Source of the DNA: Streptomyces sp. NBC_00568
Lineage (GTDB): Bacteria; Actinomycetota; Actinomycetes; Streptomycetales; Streptomycetaceae
DNA length: 64,000 nucleotides
NCBI RefSeq assembly: GCF_026341855.1
Contig: NZ_JAPENW010000002.1
Location: forward strand, 248,001 to 312,000
Reading direction: 5' to 3'
The translations under genes were made by a program, and so were the position numbers. The notes beneath the pieces are model-generated. The model saw only the letters and a program-made list of their open reading frames with translations. It was not told where the DNA came from and did no database searches. Shown here piece after piece: positions 52,738 to 62,000 of the stretch; positions within the stretch are counted from its first letter, which is position 1, and each line of letters begins with the position of its first letter.

Positions 52738-53809
52738 CCTTCGTGGCGTGATGTCGCCAGGGTGAGGTCGGTTTCTGTGAGGCATCCATCGACGAGGTTG
52801 CTGCGGTACTGGATCTGATGGAGGCCGTGGCGGAGGGTGCGTATCCGGTGGCCTGGGTCGGTGAAGGCGGTGTTGGCCCGGCTGCTGCGTCGTAGCAGTG
52901 ACCAGATGCCCTCTACGGGGTTGAGGTCGGGTGCGTAGGCGGGCGGGAAGTAGCAGGTGATCCAGTCCTGGGCGTCGATGAATGCTGCAGTCGGCGGTCC
53001 TTGTGCACGTTGAGGTTGTCCCACACCAGCACCATGAGTGCGCCGAGTTGTTGGTGGGCGGCGCTCAGCAGGTCGCGGTAGTCGGTCCAGGTGAAACTGC
53101 GTCTGCCGCCCCGTTTGTGATCGACGTGCCGCTTGAGCCGGTAGATCAGACGGGAGCGTTCGCCCTGCTTGTAGCAGACCAAAGCAGCGATGGAGAAGCG
53201 GCGCTGGGAACGTCCCCGCACCCGGATCACCGAGGTGTGCCCGCGCCTGGCCCAGGTGCGCGCTGTCGGCGGCGTCATCGAGAACCGGCTTCGTCTTCGA
53301 AGCAGAGCCAGGCCCCGAGCGCCACGGCGCTTCCACCTGGGACCAGGTCTCCTTCACTCAGCCGGTGACGGCGTCCTCGTTGCGCTCCACCGCTCGGCGG
53401 GCCGGAACCTGATGGCTGAAGCCGTGCCGGTGCAGCATCTGCGCGATCGCCGACAGCGTCATGCTCTTGTGGAACCGTCGCCCGATCAGCGTCTTGATCC
53501 GCGCCAGGGTCCAAGTCTGGTCCGGCCAGCCGTGCACCACCGGCCCCCGGGCCAATTCCTGCTCGAGTACCTCGAACAGCGCCTCACTCAACTTGGGCCT
53601 GGACACTGGCCCTTTCGACTCCAAGGCTGACGTGCCGCCGTGCTCCCACGCCTGATTCCAGCGTTGCACCGACCGCACGCTGACACGCAACTGCCTGGCG
53701 ACCACGGCATTGTCGTGTCCCAGGGCGACAACTCGCGTGCCTGCACACGGATGTGTTCGCGAAACGCGCGTTGCTCCGCGGTCAGCCCTCCGCCGTGCGG
53801 ATAGCTCAT
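52738..53809 (-). pseudogene. IS630-family transposase, frameshifted
   Basis: Near full length but broken. In order on the minus strand: GLTAEQRAFREHIRVQARE; then in another frame VVARQLRVSVRSVQRWNQAW, RFHKSMTLSAIAQMLHRHGF and SHQVPARRAVERNEDAVTG followed by a stop; then LCFEDEAGSRMTPPTARTWA and GALMVLVWDNLNVHKDRRL (catalytic DE-DN motifs) in a further frame; and finally YFPPAYAPDLNPVEGIWSLL in another. At least three frameshifts or stops. Related to the remnant at 43070-43714. Confidence 0.88.
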
Positions 53810-54661
53810 GCAATCGGCCTACCGCTGCAACCACCACTTGTCAGCCACGACATCACGCCAACAAAGTCAGTAGCAGCCGCCCTGGGGGCGGAGCAGCGCC
53901 GAACGGTCGTAGAGCAGCTCGCCAGTGCACCGAGGGCAGGACGCCCTTGCCGTTCACGTCGGATACCCAGCGCAGAGAACACCGCCGGCAAAGAGATGAG
54001 GAAGCCCCGTCTCACAGGTTGGAGATCGAGGGAGGCGATTGTGGTTCCTGGATTCGCCGCAGGGCGAGCCTCACCAGCTGAACATGAATCTGAATCTGCT
54101 GCATTCGCCGTACGCTGGGCCGTCCAACGGAATCCAGTGTCTCTGCACTGGGTAAGGCACGGTGTCATGCAGCCGAGCTCGCACGTGATCTCCGAGAACT
54201 GAGCAAGTCTGCACCCAAATATCCGCCTTCGCCCCCTTGCAATCGTCGAGGGGCCCCTCCCCTAGCTCGTCGAAGCCCGGGTGAGCATGGCGCGAACTGG
54301 AAGCCCTGGCAGGCAGATTGTTGCTTCTCGCGGCCAGTGCCATCCGGTATCGGGTTGGAGCGCAGTTCCATCACAGCACGGCGGTCCCGGACCAGGAGCG
54401 CAACCCCGCACCCCGAAGGCTTCTACCTGTTCCTGCGTCGAGAGCGTGGGGCAGTCCGCTGTGAGCACGCAGAGAAGCATTCGTCATCTCGTCACATGCC
54501 CACAGAAACGTCCACGTTCTGTAACGGCAGTTCTGAAGGGTGATCCAAAGCCTCTGCGTCGCCGTTCTCCCGGGTGTAGTCCACCGAGGATGATCAGCAG
54601 TGGCCCACAGGTCAGCAGGTCTCCGCGGTGTCAGTCCCCAGCAGCCACATAGGAGTTCTGC
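53810..54661. other. Gene-poor region
   Basis: About 850 bases. Several open frames overlap on both strands, none with a motif or good start. The promoter of the DUF4232 lipoprotein gene should be at the right end. Confidence 0.4.
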
Positions 54662-55570
54662 ATGTCGCCCAACCGTGTTCGCCTCTTCACCAGCATTGGC
54701 CTGCTCGCTACGGTCGGAATCTTCCTGACGGCCTGCAACCCCGACGCCGGTTCCTCGTCTTCCGCTGCAAGCGCCGTGAGCGAGACTCCGGGCAAGACTG
54801 CGGTCAAGACCGCTAGATCCACCGACGGCACCTTCTCCGGCACCCTGAGCTACTGGGCTCCCGGCAAGCTCCGCGTCGGCAAGCGCGCCTTCTGGGTTGC
54901 CGAAGATACCGCCATCCAGAACTCCGGTGGACTGTGCGGCAACGGCAGCTCCCCGAAGATCTGCACCGCCGACGAACTCGACGCCGCTGCCAAGAAGAAG
55001 TCCGTCAAGGTAAAGGTCACCATCAAGTCCGGCATCGCCACCACAGTCATCGACCAGACCCCCCGCTCCAGCACTGGCGAACCCAACCAGGGCAACACTG
55101 GTAACAACTCCGGGAACAATGGCACCCGCATCAGTGCCTGCCTCGTCAAGGATCTGAAGCTCCAGAGCCAAACGATGTCCCGCCCGATCAACCACATCAT
55201 GCTCGTGGCGACGAACCAGTCGAGCAGAGCCTGCACGATCAGCAGCTACCCCTTCCTGTTCATCTCCGACGACCAGAACGCCCCGCCCCGGATCGTGGAG
55301 GAGAGCAAGCCGAAGTCTGCTTTCGTCGTGAAGCCGAACGAGCATGCTTTCGCAAGCATCAACCTCCAGGACGCCACCGGCGAGTCAGACGGACCGCAGG
55401 CGAAGGGAATCACCAAGTTCCAGGTGGGGCCGGTCCCCCGAAAGGACGACAACACGTCACAGTCCATGGTCACTGTTGCCACACCAGGCGGCAAGCCCGT
55501 GGATGTCGACCTCGACGTCGTCTCCGTCTCCTACTGGCTGGCCGACCCCAACGACGCCGCATCCTGGTAG
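54662..55570 (+). CDS. DUF4232-type lipoprotein
   Basis: 302 residues from ATG 54662 with AGGAG upstream. The lipobox is GIFLTAC (Cys25). A small first domain (residues ~55-125, SGTLSYWAPGKLRVGKRAFW) holds one C-x-C-type pair (GGLCGN, KICTAD) and is followed by a Gly/Asn/Thr-rich linker (GNTGNNSGNNGT). The C-terminal domain is DUF4232-like: SACLVKDLKLQSQ, VATNQSSRACTISSYPFLFI and the ending VSVSYWL. This family consists of secreted or lipidated actinomycete proteins with no known enzyme activity. It stands alone. Confidence 0.85.
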   Translation: MSPNRVRLFTSIGLLATVGIFLTACNPDAGSSSSAASAVSETPGKTAVKTARSTDGTFSGTLSYWAPGKLRVGKRAFWVAEDTAIQNSGGLCGNGSSPKICTADELDAAAKKKSVKVKVTIKSGIATTVIDQTPRSSTGEPNQGNTGNNSGNNGTRISACLVKDLKLQSQTMSRPINHIMLVATNQSSRACTISSYPFLFISDDQNAPPRIVEESKPKSAFVVKPNEHAFASINLQDATGESDGPQAKGITKFQVGPVPRKDDNTSQSMVTVATPGGKPVDVDLDVVSVSYWLADPNDAASW

Positions 55571-56382
55571 ACCAACCAGTTGACCGTGGCTCGGCCCCGC
55601 TCGAACCGTGTCGGGGCAGTCGCCGGATGGATCGCTGAACTCATCACCGGGGTCTAGCCGTTGCGGCACGAGCAGCATCAGGATCGACCTGCGGTTCGGC
55701 CTCGGAGAGCCGCTGTGGGGAGCGGGGCAGAGCAGGGGGCTCGTCTTCGTCGGCTGCGGCTGCGGCTGCGGCTGGCAATGCTGGTGACTCGGCGCAATAC
55801 CAGTCAGCAGAAGGCGAATCCTGAGCATCAAAGATCTGGAAGGCATCCCAGTCATCAAGTCCACGTCATCCGTCACCACCGTGGCGGTCGTTCCGGACGT
55901 GCTGGCGGTGTTGGCGGTGTCACAGCGGGGCCAGCTGCGCTGTGCCCATCGTCTCCGTCTTTGTGAGGCTGCCCTGGATGACGGAGAGGTCATCGCTCTG
56001 ATGGGGACCCGCCCGTCCCTCCGCTGCGCACCTGCTGTCGGCCGCACCGGAAACCTTGCACGGCGGCGCCTGAGCCGAGCAGACAAGCAATTGCTCCAGG
56101 CCGCCGGCTGGGAGGCCTGCGCCGTAGCATCCGACCACGGGGCGCCGCTGCAGTGCGGTTATGCCAACCCTCGCTGCACAAGAGCGGTTGTAGCTCACCC
56201 ACTGAGATGAGTACCTCAACGTCGCCATCAGGTCATTAGGGCGCTGATTCGTCGAGGGGTGGTGTGGGCGTGTTCACCGCTCGCGCCAGCTGACGCAGCC
56301 ACCGGTGTCGACGTCCAGGTGGCGGAGTCATGTTGGGAAGAACCGTGTGCAGCACGTTCTCCTCGGGGCATGGAGTGCGCGT
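55571..56382. other. Gene-poor region with a short CGGCTG repeat
   Basis: About 810 bases. Four CGGCTG units lie at 55751-55774. A plus-strand frame around 55881-56210 (VVPDVLAVLAVSQRGQLRCA) looks faintly coding but has no good start or motif, so I do not call it. Confidence 0.4.
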
Positions 56383-56449
56383 CGGCTGGCGTGTGGCGCT
56401 GTGTCCCCAGCCAGATCCTGGCTGGGGACACAGCGCCACACGCCAGCCG
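56383..56449. repeat. 67-bp palindrome: perfect 32-bp inverted repeat with 3-base spacer
   Basis: The left arm 56383-56414 (starting CGGCTGGCGTGTGG) is the exact reverse complement of the right arm 56418-56449, separated by ATC (56415-56417). It would form a very stable hairpin or cruciform. It lies about 160 bases beyond the parB stop. It may be a bidirectional terminator, a protein binding site, or the product of a recent inverted duplication. Confidence 0.95.
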
Positions 56450-56607
56450 GGAATATCTCACGCACTGAACGCTGACGCGTGGCGCAGATGCCTCGGCACC
56501 TGCCTGAGCCCATGGTGTGGCCTGTGGCTCAACCGACCTGACGCCCCCATGCTGCTGACAGAGACTGGCCTCGAGCGTGCAGGCGTGGCAGTGTCCGCGG
56601 CGGTTTG

Positions 56608-57687
56608 CTACTCGGGGCGGGCGCCGAGCTGCGTCCCCTGGAACTTGTTCAGCAGGGCCAGCATCTTATTGAACTCGACGGTGCTCATCTTCCTGACGAG
56701 GTGGTGGGCCAAGAAGACTCCATCGTCGTAGGGCAGCCTTGGGGGTGAAGTGGTTGCCTGCTCATCCCCTGTCGCGATGGTGGTGGCGGTGCGCGGTTCC
56801 GGAACTGTCTCGGTTGGCGCTTGCGCCAGCTGGTCCTCGGCAGCGCGCGTGTCTGGCTGAGGTAGGGCCTCCATTACGCCGTAATAGGGCTCCGGTTCAG
56901 GGGTGGACCGTGGGGTGGACTCAGAGGGCGGCGGTGTGTCCTGGTCGCTGAGACGCTTGCGTTCCTTCTTCTCGACTTCCTTTCTGGCCCGGCGTTCCTT
57001 GAGTTCGTTCAGAGCGGGTTGCTGCTGATCCGCGGGCTTGTTGCCAACAGCACGCAGCAGGTCGATGGGCTCCTGGCCGATACGGGCCTTGAGTTCGGGA
57101 GTGAGGTTGAGCAGCGCGAGGCGCTGAGAGACCCATCCCTGGGAGCGGTGGAGGCGTTTGGCGAGGGCGGTCTGGCTGCCGTGGATGAGCAAAAGGCGCC
57201 CAAGGGCCCGGGCTTCGTCAAGTTCCTCGAGATCTTGGCGGTGAATGTTGGCGACGAGCGCTGATTCGAGGATTTCGTCAGAGGTCGCGCCTTGGTCGTC
57301 ACTGACCATGACCTTGAGGGTGGTGATTCCCGCTTCCCGGGCTGCCGCAAGGCGCGTGCTGCCGTCGACGACGACGTGGGTGGTGTCGGGCTCGAGGTCG
57401 GCTGCACGGTCGGGGTTGGCCTTGATGTAAGCGTCACGGTTCATGACCGTGATGGCTGACTTCTGTCCGTGGTCCTTGAGGCTGCCGGCAAGGTCGGTGA
57501 GGTCACCGAGGCTGGTGCGCGGGTTGTCGGGGTTGAGGCTGATGCGATGGACCGGTAGTTCGGTGGGCGCTGCGACGGCTTCGGTGGGGACACCAGTGAT
57601 GGCGGCGACTGCTTGTCGTCGTGCGCTAACGGGGCGGGTCTGTGCGCTGCCGAAGCGCCCGGTGCCCAGCTGGTCGGCCTTGCTCAT
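56608..57687 (-). CDS. parB: ParB-family plasmid partition protein
   Basis: 359 residues from ATG 57687, whose start overlaps the parA stop by four bases. A ParB/Srx N-terminal domain (ISLNPDNPRTSLGDLTDLAG, VVVDGSTRLAAAREAGITTL, SALVANIHRQDLEELDEARA) is followed by the HTH QTALAKRLHRSQGWVSQRLA. The C-terminal part is charged and Pro-rich, with a dimerisation-like end. ParB binds parS sites and works with ParA to segregate low-copy plasmids. A 13-bp palindrome that recurs twice nearby lies within this gene at 56873-56885, a possible parS. Confidence 0.92.
   Translation of the reverse strand: MSKADQLGTGRFGSAQTRPVSARRQAVAAITGVPTEAVAAPTELPVHRISLNPDNPRTSLGDLTDLAGSLKDHGQKSAITVMNRDAYIKANPDRAADLEPDTTHVVVDGSTRLAAAREAGITTLKVMVSDDQGATSDEILESALVANIHRQDLEELDEARALGRLLLIHGSQTALAKRLHRSQGWVSQRLALLNLTPELKARIGQEPIDLLRAVGNKPADQQQPALNELKERRARKEVEKKERKRLSDQDTPPPSESTPRSTPEPEPYYGVMEALPQPDTRAAEDQLAQAPTETVPEPRTATTIATGDEQATTSPPRLPYDDGVFLAHHLVRKMSTVEFNKMLALLNKFQGTQLGARPE
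56873..56885. promoter_or_regulatory. Candidate parS palindrome 1 (ATTACGCCGTAAT)
   Basis: 13-bp palindrome with a central C, inside parB; identical in sequence to the site at 59027-59039. See the finding on the three sites. Confidence 0.5.
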
Positions 57688-58937
57688 GAGATCTCCCGGG
57701 CCAGTGCGCGCATACCGATGGCCTGTTGTGACTTCGGGGCGTAGGACAGGAGGGGCTTCTTGACGCGGACCGCCTCCTTCTGTTCTTTGAGGTCTCCGAT
57801 GAGACCGACGACCCGTGGATCCTTTATGTCCACCCACCCTTGGAGGGAGGAGGTGGCGATGTAGCCGCGGCGTCCGTCGTAGAGGTTGACAACGATTCCG
57901 AGGTAGTCGATGTCGATCTGGAGGTCGCTGCGTAGGTCGTCGATCTGGTTGGTGAGGAGTTCGTAGGCGTCGGCCGAGCTGTCTTCGGCCTGGACGACAA
58001 TGAGAGTGCCGGACTGGCCTGGCTTTTCGTCGTTGCGGCGCCTGCCGTAGTAGGCGGCCGCGTCCATGCTGAGGCCTAGGCTGGGCGGACAGTCGACCAG
58101 GATGACGTCGTAGTCGGCTTCGAGCGGGGCCAGAGCTCGCTCGAGCGCCGCCTCGCGTGCGCGGACCGCGGAGAGTCGCACGTCCAGGAGGAAGGCGTCA
58201 TTGCAGGCGGGCAGGAGGTGCAGGCGTCCGTCGAAGCTGTCGTCGTCGATGGAGATGATGAGGTCGCGGAGTTCGCCCTTGGGGTCGCCTGCCATGTGGT
58301 TGGTGAGGCTGTCGCCGTTCATCGGGAGGGGTGCGCCACCGAGTTGGTTGGTCAGGTGGCATTGGGGGTCGAAGTCTACGAGGAGGACTCGCAGGCCGAG
58401 TCCGGGCAGGTCTTCGGTGTCGAGAGGGCTGTCACTCTCGAATGGGTTGTCGGTGGCATCTATGGCTGCGGCGAGTTGTTTGGCGATGCGCACCGGGTAC
58501 AGGCGGGAGGGGTCTTCCGCGAGGGCTTCGCCGGCTCCGGCTGTGATGGCCGTCTTGCCGACGCCGCCCTTTTGGTTACAGACGACGATGCGGCGGGTGA
58601 TGGCCGGGCGGGCGATGCTCGGGGCCGGGTTGGTGTCCAGCCATAGCTGTACGGATTGGGCGAGGCCTTGGATGAGGGACAACCGTCGGTCTGTTGCGAT
58701 CTGCTTGAACTCATCCCACTGGCCTTCCGGGAGGAAGGTTGAGAACGAGTCAGCTCCAGCGGTGTCGACATTTGCCGGAGTCGCGGCGAGGTCGCACCAG
58801 TCCCGGATGCCCTGTTCAACTGCGGCTTGAATCTCGATGCCGCACTGGGCGGCTCTGATCTTGAGGTTCTGCCGGAGCCATCCCGGCAGCTTGGAGACGA
58901 CCTTGTCGCGGTCGCCTGGGGTTGCAGGCGAAGTCAT
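57684..58937 (-). CDS. parA: ParA-family plasmid partition ATPase
   Basis: 417 residues from ATG 58937. The deviant Walker A motif KGGVGKT is at residues 123-129 (NQKGGVGKTAITAGAG), Walker A' is LLVDFDPQCHLTN and Walker B is YDVILVDCPPSLG. The ~110-residue N-terminal extension (SKLPGWLRQNLKIRAAQCGI) may bind DNA, as in the larger type Ia-like ParA proteins. Gene order parA then parB with overlap is the standard partition operon. An inverted repeat upstream (58949-58987) may be the autoregulatory site. Confidence 0.93.
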   Translation of the reverse strand: MTSPATPGDRDKVVSKLPGWLRQNLKIRAAQCGIEIQAAVEQGIRDWCDLAATPANVDTAGADSFSTFLPEGQWDEFKQIATDRRLSLIQGLAQSVQLWLDTNPAPSIARPAITRRIVVCNQKGGVGKTAITAGAGEALAEDPSRLYPVRIAKQLAAAIDATDNPFESDSPLDTEDLPGLGLRVLLVDFDPQCHLTNQLGGAPLPMNGDSLTNHMAGDPKGELRDLIISIDDDSFDGRLHLLPACNDAFLLDVRLSAVRAREAALERALAPLEADYDVILVDCPPSLGLSMDAAAYYGRRRNDEKPGQSGTLIVVQAEDSSADAYELLTNQIDDLRSDLQIDIDYLGIVVNLYDGRRGYIATSSLQGWVDIKDPRVVGLIGDLKEQKEAVRVKKPLLSYAPKSQQAIGMRALAREIS

Positions 58938-58948
58938 GGGGATACCTT

Positions 58949-58987
58949 ACTAACGCGCAAGATCTCTTGTCGCATCAACGCGTTAGT
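58949..58987. promoter_or_regulatory. Inverted repeat upstream of parA (operator candidate)
   Basis: ACTAACGCG (58949-58957) and CGCGTTAGT (58979-58987) are exact complements 21 bases apart, starting 12 bases upstream of the parA start codon. Likely bound by ParA or ParB for autoregulation. Confidence 0.5.
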
Positions 58988-59026
58988 TTTTTCATCTTCC
59001 TTCGTTTCAGGGCCCGTCACTCCCCT

Positions 59027-59039
59027 ATTACGCCGTAAT
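59027..59039. promoter_or_regulatory. Candidate parS palindrome 2 (ATTACGCCGTAAT)
   Basis: Same 13-bp palindrome as at 56873, 90 bases upstream of the parA start. Confidence 0.5.
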
Positions 59040-59316
59040 GGGACTCCCGCCTCGCGGCGGCGCAGGGGGCCCTGCGCTGTCTCCTCAATCAGGTCGCTGT
59101 TCAACAGGCCGAGGCGTGCGGGCGCTGTAGTCCGCGTGCACGCACCCCACGAGCACCTCGAGACGACGAGTCCAGGCTGATGCGCCTGGTGGGCTCGACT
59201 GCCCTGATCCCCTTCTCGTGGGCCGCGCACCAACGGCGTCAAGTCGTCGTGCTCCGTTGCTAAGAGCTTCAAGTGCTCCCAGCGTTCCGGGTATTTGGGC
59301 TCGGAAGGTCCGTCAC

Positions 59317-59511
59317 ATGACCAAGCGGATGAGTGCGGCCTTGAGTGCGGTCTCCCTCTTCTGTCTGCCGCTGGTGCGGCAGGGTTGTGCCACCGGCGCG
59401 CCCCGGCCCCGACGGAGCGGCGGGGGCGGGGCGGGGGCGGGTGGCGAGGGTCTTCTGGTCGGCTCCGCGAGCTTCGACACTGTGAAGGTGTCCTGGTCCG
59501 CGGCCACTCCG
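59317..59511 (+). pseudogene. Truncated gene for a secreted protein
   Basis: ATG 59317 with GGAAGG upstream opens MTKRMSAALSAVSLFCLPLV, which looks like a signal peptide, followed by a Gly-rich stretch and LLVGSASFDTVKVSWS. The coding character stops where the TnpB remnant begins near 59512. The rest of the gene was probably replaced by the IS605-type insertion. Identity unknown. Confidence 0.35.
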
Positions 59512-60715
59512 CTACCACTTACGGCTGAAGTTTCTGTTGTTGCGAGGGGCGGCGAGGTTGCGGGCCGCGTTGTCGTCCTGGTCGATGACCCAGGCGCAGG
59601 CGTCGCATGCATGGGTTCAGAGGTGCAGTGGCAGTTTGCCGTTCACCGCGCCGCACCCGGAACAGGTCCCGGTGGAGGCAAACCAGGGGTGTGGGCGGCC
59701 ACGATGTGGTGGCCGTTGCGGCGGGTCTAGCAGGTGAGTTGACGCCGGATCTTCCAGAAACCGGCATCAGGGATCTGGCGGGGCGAGGCGCCGGTTGCGG
59801 TGGTATCCCGGCCGCATTCAGGTCTTCGTCCACGATCGTGCCGCACTCTGTCGCCACCGCAGAGGTGAATTTGTGCAGGGCGTTCGTGCACAGGTTCACC
59901 GCCCGGTGATGCACCTGGTTGCGGGCGGCGTTGGCCTTCTCCCATCGCTTCGAGGTCCGTCCGGTCCGGCGGTCAGGGCCCTGCCATCTCGAGACGATGC
60001 GGGAGGCCCTAGTCAGGAGCTTCAGCGCGTTGTTCAGGTGTCGGGGCTGGCATCGGCACGGTCCGCTCCCGCGCTGTCGGCCATCACCGCGAGGGATTTC
60101 ACACCAAGGTCGATACCGACCGCCGCATCGGGCCGGGCAACACGGTGGATGTCCCGCGCGGTTTCGGAAGGAGACGAACCGTACCGGACCGTGGCGGACA
60201 GGATCCCGGGCTGTCCCGGCCTGCGCACGGCCCTGCAGCTTGCGCATCGGTTCGTGAAAGCGGTTCGTGCCCAGCCGGGGTAGCGTCACATGCCGACGAT
60301 CCACCTCGACGCGGATCGTGCCTGTGGTGAACCGGCAGGACAGACGGGCTCTCCGTTTCGACTTGAACCGGGGTATCCCCACGCTCTTGCCCCGCTGTTG
60401 CCCTACTTCGGTTCTGTGTAGTTCTCGAACGCCGCAGCGGGGTTGGCCAGCCTGGTGTTCTACGCCTCTTTCGGGTTCTCCTGCCAACCATCCGACACAG
60501 CGAGGCTCGATGTGCTGGGCCTCGTTGAACGCTTTCCGGAGCACGGGCGGTGGCCACGGCGTCACCTGGTCGGCGGGCATGCTGGAGGACTGTTCTGCGA
60601 CAGGCTGCCACCAAAACACCGTTACCCAGCCGGCCGCCCACTTGTGGGTGGTGCGGGCGGCGTCGAAATCCTGACGGAGTACGTGCTCGTGGGCTCCGTT
60701 GGGTCCAGCGCGGAC
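59512..60715 (-). pseudogene. IS200/IS605-family TnpB, frameshifted
   Basis: Segments in order on the minus strand: RKAFNEAQHIEPRCVGWLAG, GIPRFKSKRRARLSCRFTTG, then (other frame) AAVGIDLGVKSLAVMADSAG with the first RuvC Asp, back to SKRWEKANAARNQVHHRAVN and ECGTIVDEDLNAAGI (RuvC-II Glu region), and in a third frame the zinc finger TCSGCGAVNGK and THACDACAWVIDQDDNAARN, with a TGA between the two halves. At least three frameshifts or stops; not functional. No TnpA gene is present. Confidence 0.88.
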
Positions 60716-61083
60716 CTAGACACGTGAACTGCGAACCCGGACTACGGCTGGAACCTCTTCAGCCGGCACCTTCGCCGGTCGTCACGACCCCGTCAACCGC
60801 CTTGGTCCCTGCTTCGGTGACCAGCCACGTACCGGACGGCGTCTGCACGACCGAGAACGGTGCACGGTCCCCCTTCGCCCACGCCGTCTGTCAGGGCACG
60901 CCACTGGCTGCTGCCTACTCACGAGGCCTCACCCGAGCACGGTGCACACTGCAAAAGGGGAGGACGTTCACTGATAAGCGAAGGAACTGTTCGCAACCCC
61001 GGCCGATGGATGAGCGGGTGAGGGACAGGCATGCCGTCGTGAACGAACCTCGTCGGACACGACATCTGACGCGCCCCTTGGCG
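60716..61083. other. Intergenic region beyond the TnpB remnant
   Basis: About 370 bases between the TnpB remnant and the first iteron-like repeat; no gene seen. Confidence 0.4.
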
Positions 61084-61334
61084 TCTCAGCGACTCGAGTC
61101 GACGCGTTCACCCAGCTCAGGTCGCACCGATCTGCCTCATACTCGCGACCGTCTGCACGGGTGAGGAGCGATTTCGTTGAGAGGGGCACCGCTGGGCTAT
61201 TACGTCGTAATAGCCCGAGGATCGCCAGAGTGAACAGCAGCCCGCGGATCTCGGGGCGTGTCCCGTCTCACTCAATCGAGTCGCTTTCTCAACGAACCGA
61301 GTCGTTCGGGCTTCTATCTCAGCGAACCGAGTCG
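61084..61334. repeat. Iteron-like repeats, consensus TCTCARCGAACCGAGTCG
   Basis: Four related 18-mers: 61084-61101 (TCTCAGCGACTCGAGTCG), 61266-61283 (TCTCACTCAATCGAGTCG), 61287-61304 (TCTCAACGAACCGAGTCG) and 61317-61334 (TCTCAGCGAACCGAGTCG). An inverted partial copy starts near 61170. The last three are 21 and 30 bases apart. Clustered direct repeats near parAB could be replication iterons or further partition sites. Confidence 0.6.
61194..61216. promoter_or_regulatory. Candidate parS palindrome 3 (23-bp perfect palindrome)
   Basis: GGGCTATTACG (61194-61204), central T, then CGTAATAGCCC (61206-61216). The core differs from sites 1 and 2 only at the central base. It lies among the iteron-like repeats. 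Confidence 0.55.
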
Positions 61335-61347
61335 CGCGGCCGAGTGC

Positions 61348-61406
61348 GCTGGGGGTGCTGGGGGTGCTGGGGGTGCTGGGGGTGCTGGGGGTGCTGGGGG
61401 TGCTGG
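61348..61406 (+). repeat. 9-bp tandem repeat (GCTGGGGGT), six full units
   Basis: Six perfect GCTGGGGGT units (61348-61401) and a partial seventh. Probably replication slippage; it lies between the iteron-like repeats and the small membrane protein gene. Confidence 0.9.
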
Positions 61407-61487
61407 ATGGCCGTACCGGCAGGGGTGGATCCTGGAGCCGCCAGAGGTCACCTTCCAAGGCCAGCTACACGGTGCAACACTGCCTCC

Positions 61488-62000
61488 GTGGATGACAGGG
61501 CACGCTATGAGGCGCAACTTGACACGCTGATTGCGCTCATCACCTACATGGCTCTCACAAGATGGCGGAGCCGCTCTCCCAACGGTCTCTCAAAGGATCT
61601 TGGTTTAGCTGAGGATGTTGTCGCCCGAGCGTTGAACGGATTTCCTGGCTTATTCCGCAAGAGTGCTGACTTCTATCCGACTGACGCTGGACTCCAACAC
61701 TCCTTCACCCTGCATGCGCGCTATGCACGGCGTCGACCTCGGGGGGAAGATTCCGCCTTGAACCAACCAGTCGGTGCACACAACGCGGCATCCCTCAGCG
61801 ACCCCGAGCCCACTCAGGATGGGGCGGGAGAGGAATTGGATGCTGAAACGCTCCGCGCGCTCCTCGACTACGTGACCGAACGCGCAAGGGCCGAGCGCGA
61901 CACCCGTTTTCATGCCCAATCGATTCGGTGGCTGCTTGCCGGAGCCATCGCAGCCGCCCTAGCCAGTTTGGCAGCAGCGATCATCCAGGCCCTCCGATGA
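61488..62000 (+). CDS. Small C-terminally anchored membrane protein, unknown function
   Basis: 170 residues from GTG 61488; the frame is open upstream through the 9-bp repeats, but those codons are not protein-like. No clear ribosome binding site, so the message may be leaderless. The N-terminal ~60 residues look like a winged-helix fold (LIALITYMALTRWRSRSPNG, LSKDLGLAEDVVARALNGFP). An acidic helix (LDAETLRALLDYVTERARAE) precedes a single C-terminal membrane segment (LLAGAIAAALASLAAAIIQA). I do not recognise the family. Its place near parAB and the repeats may be incidental. Confidence 0.6.
   Translation: MDDRARYEAQLDTLIALITYMALTRWRSRSPNGLSKDLGLAEDVVARALNGFPGLFRKSADFYPTDAGLQHSFTLHARYARRRPRGEDSALNQPVGAHNAASLSDPEPTQDGAGEELDAETLRALLDYVTERARAERDTRFHAQSIRWLLAGAIAAALASLAAAIIQALR

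Noticed and set aside
56383..56449. Linear-plasmid telomere
   Set aside because: Actinomycete telomeres carry several short spaced palindromes at a molecule end; this is a single internal foldback with sequence on both sides.
59512..60715. Functional TnpB nuclease
   Set aside because: Several frameshifts and a stop inside the zinc finger.
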